DNA from: Apus apus
Lineage: Eukaryota > Chordata > Aves > Apodiformes > Apodidae
Assembly: GCF_020740795.1 (NCBI RefSeq)
Contig: NC_067289.1
Location: 20,046,608 to 20,110,607, forward strand
Length of the DNA stretch: 64,000 bases
Direction of reading: 5' to 3'
Shown here: in pieces, positions 34,721 through 45,214 of the stretch
How the letters are laid out: the number at the start of each line of letters is the position of its first letter
How positions within the stretch are numbered: the stretch's first letter is position 1
Notes under the pieces: generated by a model
Database searches by the model: none
What the model was told of the DNA's origin: nothing
Seen by the model: the letters and a program-made list of their open reading frames with translations, nothing else
Made by a program: the position numbers and the translations under genes

Positions 34721-37062
34721 TGAAAAGATGGTGGGATAGAAAATCTACTGGGTACTTGTGTAAGTAGCTCTGAAGGTATTTTTTTTCTTTGAAGTTTGCA
34801 GTTTATTTTTTATATCATATTTACATCCATATTTCCACAGGATTTTTTTGTATGTGTGTCTACATGTGCCCCAGAAACACTAAGATATCTCTCAGACAAA
34901 GGAGTATTATTTTTTTTTTCCTGGAGTTAAAGATACGTGAAGAGTTTATAGTAAACCTCCTATTGTAATATTAGTATTAACTTTATAATTAATGGATCAT
35001 TGAAGCTTTAATATCCTTTCTTTCCTCTTTCTACCCTCCCTCTCACTGTTCTCTCCTTGTAGCCTTACCCTTCCCCCCCCAAAAAAAAACAAAAACAAAC
35101 AAACAAAAAAAGTAAAGAAAATAAAAAAGGGGAGAGGTGGCAGAGAAAACTGAAAACTGACAATTAATCTGAGGAATTTTAAAACATTCAGGATGTTCCT
35201 GGACACATCTATGGCAGGCAGACCCTGACATTCCTGCAGTCCTGGACAAAGTGTGTGTATATTTTTGTTTTATGACCCCACCTGTTCCCTCCAACACAAC
35301 TCTCTCCTTGTTCCCTAATATTCCCCCTGAGTCTAATTGAGTTGATTTGTAGAACATGTGAGGATTGCTTAGGGAGATCATAGCAATGACAACACAGTGA
35401 CACAAAAAAAACTAGAGAGGGCATCGTGCTGCTTTTTTGGAAGGGTAGAACTGGCCTTTTTTGCAAGCAATATTTCAGTGAGTCAGCAGGGCTCCAGGAG
35501 CTGTGCCCACTTCTCACTCTGTAACCAACAGTGAATACTCTGAGACAAAGACCATTCTTTGCTCCTTTGAGTATCCTTTTATCCCACAGAATAATTTCAT
35601 TGATTTAAACAGAAATTAAGTATAAAAAAAAAATAGCCAAAATCTGATATGCTTTTTGGCACTGACCAAACCCTCATCTTGTGAAGGCAGTGTCAAAACA
35701 TCCATTGATTGTACCTGAATAAGCATCTCATTGAAGTGAGTGATGCTGCCTGTGAAGTGGCTTTCAATTATTTATGATACATTTATAGTGCTTTGTAATA
35801 AAAGTCCATCAAAACCTAGGACTTTTTTATTGGAGGTGGACTCAGTGCATGAAATGGAAGAGTTCAGCACTCAAGTCTTGTTATGATACAGGTATCCAAA
35901 TGAGTCAGTAGTGATTATGATGTTATTTCCTCATTATCTCATGACCATTTCATGTATCTGGCTAATCTGTGGACAACACTAACTGCTGTGCTCTTTCAGA
36001 AGCTGAGAGAAAACATGAGGAGTTCCCAAAGGTGCAAGTGGACTTCTCTGTATTTATAAGTAAGTTCATAACAAGCTGATGTGATTTTACTCAGCCAGTG
36101 ACTTGGTCTTGTTCTTTTCTCCATCTGGTAGGTAAACAGGCAGATTCAATTTATGCCACGTGTTTAGTTTTCTTGTAACAAAATGAGCTGCTTTTGTATT
36201 TCTAGTCACTACGAGGTGGTAGAAAATCTTACAAGATAAATTGATTAATGTTAAAAAATGAGGAGTTAGCATGAACACAATAACATGCCACCCAATGCAC
36301 AATATTTTGTTTAAAGGAAATGGCAGTATGCCTTATTCTTTAGTAAAAAAAGCTCAATTACAGACCTTAAAGAAAATTAAATTTATAGTTGAGCCTCAGA
36401 GTTTGCAGTTACCAGTTGTTTCCTGGAAGCGACTTTGAAATGAGTTTGGGAAATCATTTTAGTATTGACTTGGGCCATAATGGTTGGCTGTTGCTTTTTG
36501 GAATAAGATTGATTAAATTACTCTGAACTAGCTCCAAGTCCATGTCCTTCTTTGAGGCCAATTGTGAGTATGACCATAATACACTCTCTAAAAATATTTC
36601 AGAAAGTAAATAATCTCTATACCTGGAAGCATGTCATTGCTCTCTTACAAGAATAAGCAAACCAATTTGGTTCCTTCTCTCAGCATACGTCACCTCTTCC
36701 TTTTATACCACACACTTTGTCTGGTCTTAAAAGGCTGGGGTTTCTTCTGTATACCAAATAAGAGATAATTTTGACTATGTCTTTAGGAAAGAACCAGTAA
36801 TAAGTATCTGTATTTGCAGTAATAAGACTTGGCAGTTGTACTACTGATTTCAGCCTTTATCTGCCACTCTGAAATGTAGGACCCCCCCTCCAGTTATTTC
36901 CTGATACTTCAATAAACCTGGGGGACATCAGGGCCACATGATGCAACACTCTATATAAGAGCATGGGAATCAATGCTCTTAATCTTAAAAAAAAAAAAAA
37001 AGCTGTGAAAATGAATTCCAAATATGCAAAGAGCCCATAAACAGAGACGTGAAAGGACTTAC
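34721..37062. other. Unique AT-rich DNA, no gene seen
   Basis: A C8/A-rich low-complexity stretch with CAAA units lies at 35072-35110, and an A15 run at 36987-37001. Open frames are short and overlapping. Confidence 0.5.
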
Positions 37063-37210
37063 CCACAGCTGCTCAGTGTGCCTGGGCTGGAGACAGAAGC
37101 AAAATCCAGGTCTTCAGAGACCTTTTCCAGTGTCTTATCCAGCAAGCTCTGCTGCTTCTTGCTCACCTGAGTTATCTGCAGGGACATTGTCTTGAACAGT
37201 GACATGCACT
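37063..37210 (-). other. Best exon-like segment, 148 nt, predicted helical peptide
   Basis: On the minus strand, ctgttgttttttctgtgcatgttgactgcag is followed by 148 open nt and a consensus donor (CTGTGG|GTAAGTCC). The frame reads C-M-S-L-F-K-T-M-S-L-Q-I-T-Q, then SLLDKTLEKVSEDLD, then a Ser-rich end (F-A-S-V-S-S-P-G-T-L-S-S). The middle has heptad-like hydrophobic spacing of the kind seen in coiled coils. CTG, AAG, CAG and GAC dominate codon use, and GC is above the local mean. An internal CAG|GTGAGC at about 37165 could serve as an alternative donor; using it would shift to a 44-nt exon. Phase 1 in, phase 2 out. I do not recognise the protein. Real exon or unusually good pseudoexon. Confidence 0.4.
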
Positions 37211-38454
37211 CTGCAGTCAACATGCACAGAAAAAACAACAGCTTAGGCTGCAACTCTCCAAAGGACAGTCTTACCAATTACTGTCTCATGTTTGAGCTGT
37301 AACATATACATATATATCTTTTTCCCTTCTTTACTTTCTGGTTTATTTGAGCTTCAGAAAGGATAACAAATTGTCTCCCGGCAAATGTGCTGGTTTATTT
37401 TGTATTAATTTGAATACCTTACTGATAAACTGAATGTACTGCTGCCCCACAAACAAGGTAGATATTAATGATGCCTCTTGTGCTTGCTTTGTTGATGAAA
37501 TTTTAAATGTAGCTTGTTAGAAATGGAATCTTGTTTAAATTAATAATTAGTAGTTCAGTCTGCTTAAAACAATACTTTAATTATCTACAGTAATTCAAAG
37601 AATTGAGGAATATTCCTTCAGGTATTACAGTGTTATTTTAGATGTTCTGCTTAAATATCTACATTCACATTATTCACTAATATTGCCTCCTCAGTGGGCT
37701 GACATTCAAGCTCTGGGTACTTAACATATTTTATAAACCACAAAAGTGGAGAAGATACAAACTAAAGGAAAAAGAAGCAGTGAATTGAGCTCTTAATGTA
37801 TCAGCCAATATCTCAAGTCAAGTCATTTGAGTGGTCTTACAGCAGAGCATGTACCTAAATAAACAGGATCACCCTTTCTTTAAAAAAACTGATGTCCCAA
37901 ATGGTTAGGGTAGAAGCAGGTGAACATAAAAGGAGGATTCTGGACATATGGCACTGAAGATCCAGTTGACCAAGGGAAAGAAAATAAACACCATGCAAAC
38001 ACTGGGCCAAATGCCATAGGTTAAGGCAAGTCTGCATGTGCTGTTAAGCAGAACTGAGAAGAGAAGTAGTTTTAGCCACTATGGCTTTATTCTTTACCAA
38101 GACAGGGGCGGAAAAGCCAAGCAGAACTTACCAGGTTCAAGAAGGTGACTTTGAAAGAAATTTATAGTGAGTGAACATGTATTGAAGAAAAAACAATTCT
38201 GTTTGCTTCAGGAATGGCACGGGCAGCTTCATTGCCAGTGCTGAGGATGATTTGTGTTCAGAAAATAGCCTCATGTTCTGTGCCTTGTGCAGAGGCTGTC
38301 AGTGTATATGCACCATGAAGTTTCTGGCTATGGGGGTTCTCTAACTCTAAGCACTCCTGACAGCCCAGTTGCACAGCAGACCTTTCTTTTTTCACAGTAG
38401 ATTCTCTGAAAATAACTGTTTACAATTCTTCTTGGCCTCACTTTCTTCCTGCAG

Positions 38455-38519
38455 ATTCGGACTGAATTTGACTCAGTAACAAGACCAAGTGACAAATTTT
38501 CCAAAGGGACTGCTTTGAG
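38455..38519 (+). other. Exon-like segment, 65 nt
   Basis: The plus strand has the acceptor cctcactttcttcctgcag, 65 nt, and a TTGAG|GTGAGA donor. The frame starting at the acceptor is open and reads I-R-T-E-F-D-S-V-T-R-P-S-D-K-F-S-K-G-T-A, ending in phase 2. It includes a CpG. It lies on the strand opposite the 37063-37210 candidate, so the two cannot belong to one transcript. Unrecognised. Confidence 0.28.
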
Positions 38520-38657
38520 GTGAGACAAGATTGGTTTCTTTTGTTCAAAACTTCCTGCCACAAAAAGGTGATCAACACAGTGAGGCTTCCAAGAAGTATT
38601 TATATTGCTCCCCAGCCAGTTTTTGGAGAGAAAGGGCTTGCTTTCTTTCTTTTTTAC

Positions 38658-38678
38658 TTTTTTTTTTTAAAAAAAAAA
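38658..38678. repeat. T11A10 palindromic homopolymer pair
   Basis: Eleven T followed directly by ten A, flanked by C and G, giving a nearly perfect self-complementary 20-mer. Simple low-complexity DNA. Confidence 0.9.
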
Positions 38679-40299
38679 GAAGTATTGTGTTTTTGTTTAA
38701 AATATCTTATAGTGGTTAATTTCTGGTTAAGCTGTAGCCTTTTTCTAGGCAGAGAAGTGTATTTCTGAAGGCAGCTGTGAATATATCCTATGCTTTTATT
38801 ATCTTTTGCCATGCAGTCATTAATTCTTCCAGCTTTCCCCTTAACATCCTGTTATTTTCTTTCTAAACCTCTGCAATCCTACGCAGAGAAACTCACTGGC
38901 ATTTTCTTGACTCTTTCAGAATTACCCTTTTTTTTGGGACAAATGTTTCCTCATCTTACTTCTTGTTAATAACCAAGAGCACTCCACTTGCTTGGAGTTG
39001 GAGCTGGGCAAAACCAACGTCACAAAGAATACTCATTTCACAAATAGCTGATGCATTTGAGAAGATGAATTCACAAGGACCATGAAGCTGCTCAGCCCAA
39101 ACAACCACTGTATACACCACTGCAACACCCAGGAAAGGTTTTACAAAAATTTCTACCAAAGGGCAGGGATATTTCTGAACAATTAGGTCATCAGCCTCAT
39201 CGTTTTTCATTAAAACTGAAATACCCAAATGCTCTCTGTAACCTCTGAGTGCCTTCTGCTTTAGCATTCATTGGTTATGACAACTACTAGAACAGATCTG
39301 CACTTAACGTTTTGGTCTGAAATCCACCTTAAGTATCCAATTATGAGAACCCAGAGGAATTATGTCCTTTAAGTTGCTTAGATCTAAAGATGGATACCAT
39401 TTTCCTTTCCACTGCTGAAGATACAGGCTTTCTGGTCTTTAGTCAATGCCACTATTAAATATACAAATCAGACATTATTTGAAAAAAAAAAGAATAAATT
39501 CACCATGTAATGTTAGCTCAAGCATTTTTTTTTAAAATCTAGTATGGACTGTCTGGCTTTATTAACTGTGACTGCAAATACCTTAAAATATGTCAGCAGA
39601 GTTACTTTGTTATTGCTGTAACAGCAGTAGATGGGATTCAGCATCTAAATCTCTTAGCCTATATTGTGTGTCAGAATGTGGGAAAGAATGGCTGGAGACA
39701 ACTGTGTGGAGCTTAGTGTTGTAGAAGGGTGGGTGCAATCATAATTCTTGTGTCTTGTCCTTAGCAGTAATGAGAGAGGTTTTGTAGGCTGAGTTGTGAA
39801 AAAGAAAGAAGAATAGGCTTTGTTTGACTATTATGGCAAGTGTCAAACCCAGTGAATAATGCAGATAATTTTTTGGACACTGAAGTGGAGAATAATGTGT
39901 GATTAATGTCAGTTCCACTGTTTGGCTTCCTTGTTGCTCTGTACAAGTTCTGTGGAGTTTTTCAGAAGAAAAAATGGTACAGAACTATGTCTTGAGCAAG
40001 GACTGGGTTACAGTTTTTATCTTACTTTTGTTGCTGGCTGTTTTTAAAAGCCTTTTAAAGTACCTTCTAAGCCAACATCGCAGTTTTCAGTCTATTGGGG
40101 TAAGTCTGTCCTCAGTTGCATCTTTAGATATTTAATGGAGTATAGATTAAAACCATGCATGGTCATATATTCTCAATATTTCAAGTGTCATTATCCTTTA
40201 GAAATGTCTGCTGGCTTTAACTCAGGACAATGATATTCACTGTTTTAACAACTTCATGTACCAACAGGCAATGCTCCTGCTGGCCAACACCAGCCCTCA

Positions 40300-40390
40300 T
40301 CTGTCTGCTTCTGTCTCACTCTGTCTTCTCTCTCTGTTTCTCTTTGTTTCTTTGTCTCTGTATTTCTTTCTGTCTGTCTGTCTTTTTTTA
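40300..40390 (+). repeat. Pyrimidine-rich TCTG/TCTT low-complexity tract
   Basis: About 90 bases of almost pure C and T with occasional G (tctctctgtttctctttg, ctgtctgtctgtc), ending in T7A6. It generates a Ser/Leu/Phe-rich artificial frame on the plus strand. Confidence 0.8.
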
Positions 40391-40687
40391 AAAAATCAAA
40401 CTTCTCCAATAAATTCTTTTGTTACCCAGAGCTGTTTGTTAAAACTCCTCTCAAATCCTGGCAATCAACCTACACTTTTTTTCCTTCTTTTTTTTAATTT
40501 TTTTTTTTCCCCAAAAATTCAGTAGTCCTGTATGAAGTTCTCTGGATCAGACCTCAGCAGTGCCAAGCACCAAAGAATAATTACCTCCCGTGTTTCATAT
40601 TTGACATGGCTGTTAACAAATAGCCAGATGAGATTTGCACTTCCACCACGCTACGCTATTGACAAGCACTTCAGCTCAGGTCTTCTC

Positions 40688-40905
40688 TTGTCATACTGTA
40701 TAGAATATTGCCACTTGTCCACTTTGAATGTCATCTCATTGAATCTTGACCATCTTTCCAATTTATCAGGATCATTTTGAATCTTAATTCTGGCTTCAAG
40801 AATGCTGTTACCCTTGAAAGTTTAATGTACACTGCAAATTTTATGAGCACAGTCTTCCATCATTTAAGTTAATGAAAGCACTGACAGGCCTCTGTCTGAA
40901 ATGCC
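40688..40905 (-). mobile_element. Old CR1 relic, reverse transcriptase region
   Basis: The plus strand reads 'ccacttgtccactttgaatg', 'ctttccaatttatcaggatc', 'attttgaatcttaattctgg', 'tgcaaattttatgagcacag' and 'catttaagttaatgaaagca'. These are the reverse complement of the CR1 ORF2 segment around the conserved F-A-D-D block in older sauropsid CR1 lineages. All frames carry stops. It is strongly diverged, so the insertion is old. The 5' side in CR1 sense is lost, and homology fades after about 40905. Confidence 0.75.
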
Positions 40906-43483
40906 CTCATAGCTTTAGAGCAAAGTATTAAATCATCTGGAAAAATGTATTTTCAGCCACTTTGGTGGTACTGTTGATTAGTGCTAGTATGTATTTTCTC
41001 AGCTTGCTTGTGTGGATGCTCTGTGGCTCTACCAGGGCAAACACAGATGCCCCCTTCTGCAACTCTTCTCTACTAAGCAATTATTCTGTTAATGCACATA
41101 TTGGAGCTTTTGTGGTTCCTTGGGTTGTTTTATTTTTGCCTCAGATGCTCAGGAGTAAAATATCTTAACAAAATTGTATTGAATTTTTGTTTCAAAGTAC
41201 CTTCTTTAATTTCTGTGTCATGGTTGCAGCAAAGATGGATGGCTTGAAGAGTTCATTATTGTGACACTGTAGGTCTGAAGAAGAAAATTTCTCCACATTT
41301 CTGTAAAACCACCCACAGAACAGATGTCAGGCATTCAATTTAGGCTGGTTTCCTGAGAATTAATTTACATTTTGTGTATTTGAGTGTCTCATTTTAAAAG
41401 GTATTTTTATCATTATTTTGAATACAGTAAGGAAAAATACCTTCACAATAACAATAATTTGGTTTTTTTGGAAGGAATTATAATTATTTTTTGCATATAA
41501 AGAAGATATCATTCCACAAGCCTAAAATGTATATCTATTTGTCCCCTGTAATTTTTCATGATAGATAGAGAAAAATACATGAAATCACATAGTGATAAGA
41601 TCTTTTGATCTCTTCTTTCCCTGCCTCATGACTGTTAATATAAAATTGTCAGCAGAAAAAACTGTGAAGTTAGAACTTTATTATGAAAATATTCTGGATT
41701 ATATACACTGTATTGAACTACCTTTTGTCCCTTCCATGTAAATTTATATTCTACCCTGTCCTAGATGTGAGATCTTTTCCTCTCACTGCCTTCAATCATA
41801 GAGAATCTTGTTCAGAAGATTTTTGTTCTTTCTTTCTGTTGAATATACGATGAAAAACTTGAATAGCCCTTAAACCAACTCATTTTAAGGAAAATCTTAC
41901 GGGGGTGGGAGGAACAAGCATAGGAAAGGCTGCTGAGACACTTCCTCCTACCATACAAGGCGTCTTCAGTAACCCAGAAAGCTTATCAAAGTCAAAACCA
42001 TGCTTCACTGGTACACACATCTATCTAGGATATCATCAGGAAGCTTCCTGACAAATCTTTGGGGGGAAGACAAGATAATTAAGGAACTGACTTTAGAATG
42101 TGAGCTGTTAACTGGTGCACTGAGCTCAGCAGAGCACACAACTTGTAAATGTCACCATCAAACCAGATATTTATTAGTTTGAACTGACACACTCTAACTT
42201 CCCAGTAAGTGGTGAGAAAATATTCCCTATCACTTGACACATTTAAAGCTGCAGCAGATTGAACGTGGCCTGAAAAAAATGTTCTCTTGAGCAGAATGCT
42301 CTTATGGCAGTGAGGGGAGTGATGAGATGAACTGGTTTGGACTTTCCCTTCTGGTTTTGTCCCCTCCTACTCTCTTGCCACCACCTCCAAGGTCCTGTTG
42401 AGTCTTTTTGCTACAATAAAAATTGTTTCCAGAGTGCTATAGGGTAAGTGGGCAACTCAGCTGATACATTAATGAGTACATGGAGAATAGGATGACCTAG
42501 TGGCCAGAGTACAAAATATTTGGAACACTTAAAAAATAAAAAATTAGAACTGACATTTTTTTCCTTCCTATCTTACCAGCTACAGACTGCACTGTGAGAG
42601 AAACCAACCACAGACTCATTCTCAAACTGTCCAGATGAAAAAGGCACAGGCTACTTTGCTTATTGCTATAACTCTCTGGAGTTGCTTCCTGCCACATATT
42701 TGAGTACTATATTCAGGCTAATTTGCCATAACTTCCCACTAGAAACCTGTTCCATACCCCGATAAGTCTCATCCTAGCTCTTATCACAACTGCCACTCTG
42801 AAAAACTCAGTCCATATTTTCCTTCCACTTTCATTCTGAATCAGAGATGCTGCCTGAAAAATTTAAAGGCTAAGGACCTTAGCAGGCACTGGAGAATGGT
42901 GTCCAGACTGTTCCTGTAATTTTCTCTGCCCTGTGGAGGATATGGCATTTCAATAAGAATTCTAGACAGGCAAGCAAAAGTTATCTATATGACAAGACTA
43001 TGTCCTACACTCATCTCTTGGAGATAAGGACATTTTTACCTACAACTTGGGAAAATATTTAACAAGCCTGAAAGGAGAAGTGTCCTGTAACACTATTGGT
43101 TCTACTATACTGAATTAAAGAAATAGAATATAGAAAAGAAATGCAATTTAAAAATATCTATCTCAAAGCATGATCCATTCAGACACAAACCCCCTCTTGG
43201 GCCAAAAGGATGTTGAACTGGTTCAGGCTCTGTTTGGCAACACAGGACCCACTACATACTCATCCCCCCTATTTCTTGGGTGTCAGCATAAAGCTGACGT
43301 GGTTGGATGTGTGGAATAGGCTGCAATGTTCTCAGAGGAGAGAGGCCCAGCTGTAAAGCAGGACTTGGCCTGATGAACATACTTCTCCAAGTGCTATGCA
43401 TTTCCACAGGGTGTTTTGTATTCCCATGTAATCCCTTTGTGATTTGTGAATGCTCCTACCTGATTCTGTAAATGCTCACTCAC
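40906..43483. other. Unique AT-rich DNA, no gene seen
   Basis: Short open frames only. No repeat, RNA gene or supported exon was recognised. Confidence 0.5.
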
Positions 43484-43540
43484 CTGTTTGACCTTGCCCA
43501 TAACACCTCACTTAACCCATTGAAACAGATGGAAAATTCC
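43484..43540 (-). other. Exon-like segment, 57 nt, symmetric phase
   Basis: On the minus strand, ggttctcctgtaaatgacag precedes 57 nt that end in AACAG|GTGAGTGA, one of the strongest donors here. The single open frame has one base completing an incoming codon and reads E-F-S-I-C-F-N-G-L-S-E-V-L-W-A-R-S-N. Phase 2 in and out with a length divisible by three means it could act as a cassette exon. Unrecognised; a pseudoexon remains likely. Confidence 0.27.
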
Positions 43541-45155
43541 CTGTCATTTACAGGAGAACCAAATCATACTCAACTGGTACAAAAAATTAAATTCAGATTC
43601 AAAACTATTCAGGATAGGCCATAAAAGTCCTAGGTTGGAAGTTACTTTGGAATTTCCTCTTCCATTTCAGTGTTAATTCTGGATTAAAACTATCATATTT
43701 TGCTGCTCTCATCCAGATTTTGTTTGAGGTACCATTAATGTAACTCATCAGCCAATTTTCAAATAATGTAGCTTTAATACAGGAACTGAATCCTACCATT
43801 GCACCTTTTAGCAGGAATCCTTGTAAGTGTCACTAAATATAAAGACAACACTATTTCCCGGAGTAAGTGGTGATGCAGAAGTACTGTGTTGGAAGAATAG
43901 CTCTCAGTGTGCAGGTACTATCTCTTTTGAGCTCTCTCTTGGTTATCTCTTTTTATTCCACACAAGAATGGTATTAATAGCCTGGAGCTATATCTGTGTG
44001 CCCTTTCAATCAGAAAAATGTCTTGATTTGTATACTCATATAGCACAGGCCAAGCTGAAGTGAGAATTTATTTCCTGAAGAAAGCAGATTTAATGTGAAA
44101 GGTGATCCTCAAAAGTTTCACAATTTCAGTTGCCTTGGATAAGCACCAAGAAATGTAGCTGCTTATTCAAGTGGGTCTACCATGCATCTGAGAGCTATAC
44201 AGTCAGGGATGACAGGGAGGAATGTTCTGTACACAGGCCCCCATTTTCAAGGCCAGAGTACATATTAAAAGTATTAAAGGAAGATTAATATGATAACTGC
44301 CAAACCCACACTTTCTGTACTGCGCTTTGCATTGCTTTGTCATCCAGAAGTCTGCCCTGCTCAGAGCCTGCAGCTCCAGTCCCTCAATAGTTACATGACA
44401 CCTCCACCTACCTTACTTAGAATTGGCAATCCTCCAATTCTGAGACCCCCAGATCCTTCTGAACCTCAGCTGCATAATTCAGTTTGTGCAGAAAAAAAAA
44501 AAAAAAAGAAGAAGAAGAAAAAAGAAAAACATCAGTATTTAGAAGATATGCACCTCTTTTTTTAACATAAAAAAAAAAATTGTGGCAACAAAAATATTTA
44601 TTGGAAAGTTAAAAGTAATCTTCAGTTTTCCTAGCTATATATTAATTCTTTATCTTAATTAACATAATTCCTGAATCTTGAAATGAGTGTGAAAATAGGC
44701 AAAGGATACAGAGTGTAAGTAGCACAAGCATCACCTTATTGGTTGGAGTGCTGAGAGTGCCCACAAGGATGCTGCACTGAGAATGCTCCCCAACATGAAA
44801 GAGACCCACAGGAAAACAGCTATTATCTCAAGTAATCTTCAGCCAAAGGATGTGTCTATGAAACAACTTTTATAGACCTTTGGTAATTCAATACCTCAAC
44901 CTCTGGTCACCAAGCTGCTAGATCAGAAAATAAATGTTCTTAAGCCCCTCTGCAATACCACTTTTGTATAACAGAGGGCACTAAAATGTATGGTACACAG
45001 CAAAGGATGGATTAGTATGTGACCTAACGAGTATATGAACAAAAGAGAGGGAAAATCATTGCATCACCTTTCTCTAAGTTCCATTTATCCATGAAATAAC
45101 TATTGCATTCATATTTGCATTTCCATTACACAGAATAGCCTACCTTCTCACTTAC
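43541..45155. other. Unique DNA, no gene seen
   Basis: Contains an A16(GAA)n tract at 44492-44526. On the minus strand a possible 53-nt exon around 44425-44480 lies between an acceptor in tgaattatgcag and a TCTAA|GTAAGG donor, but the donor context is poor and I do not count it. Confidence 0.45.
44492..44526. repeat. A16 followed by (GAA)n
   Basis: Sixteen A residues run into about five GAA/GAAA units. It generates a poly-Lys artificial frame. A simple repeat. Confidence 0.92.
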
Positions 45156-45214
45156 CAGCACAATGGTGTTATATTTATTTAAGCTGGCTGGTTTGCTTTT
45201 CACGGCATGACCAG
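45156..45214 (-). other. Exon-like segment, 59 nt, very strong splice sites
   Basis: On the minus strand the acceptor ttgaatcctatttttctaccag and donor CTG|GTAAGTGA enclose 59 nt. Two frames hit stops. The third, with two bases completing an incoming codon, reads G-H-A-V-K-S-K-P-A-S-L-N-K-Y-N-T-I-V-L and ends in phase 0. A CpG (GCCGTG) is retained. I do not recognise the peptide. Splice-site quality is among the best in the window. Confidence 0.33.

Larger units (their letters stand above)
37211..40299. other. Unique AT-rich DNA, one further exon-like segment
   Basis: Contains the plus-strand exon-like segment 38455-38519 and a T11A10 palindrome (38658-38678). A minus-strand CTG|GTAAGTTC donor lies at about 38127, but only a 17-nt open segment precedes it. 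No other gene or repeat is recognised. Confidence 0.45.

Noticed and set aside
31080-45214. A single minus-strand gene built from the exon-like segments at 45.2, 43.5, 37.1, 32.8 and 31.1 kb
   Set aside because: Exon phases do not chain without adding further unseen exons, no peptide is recognised, and similar segments occur on the plus strand. Pseudoexons are expected in this number.
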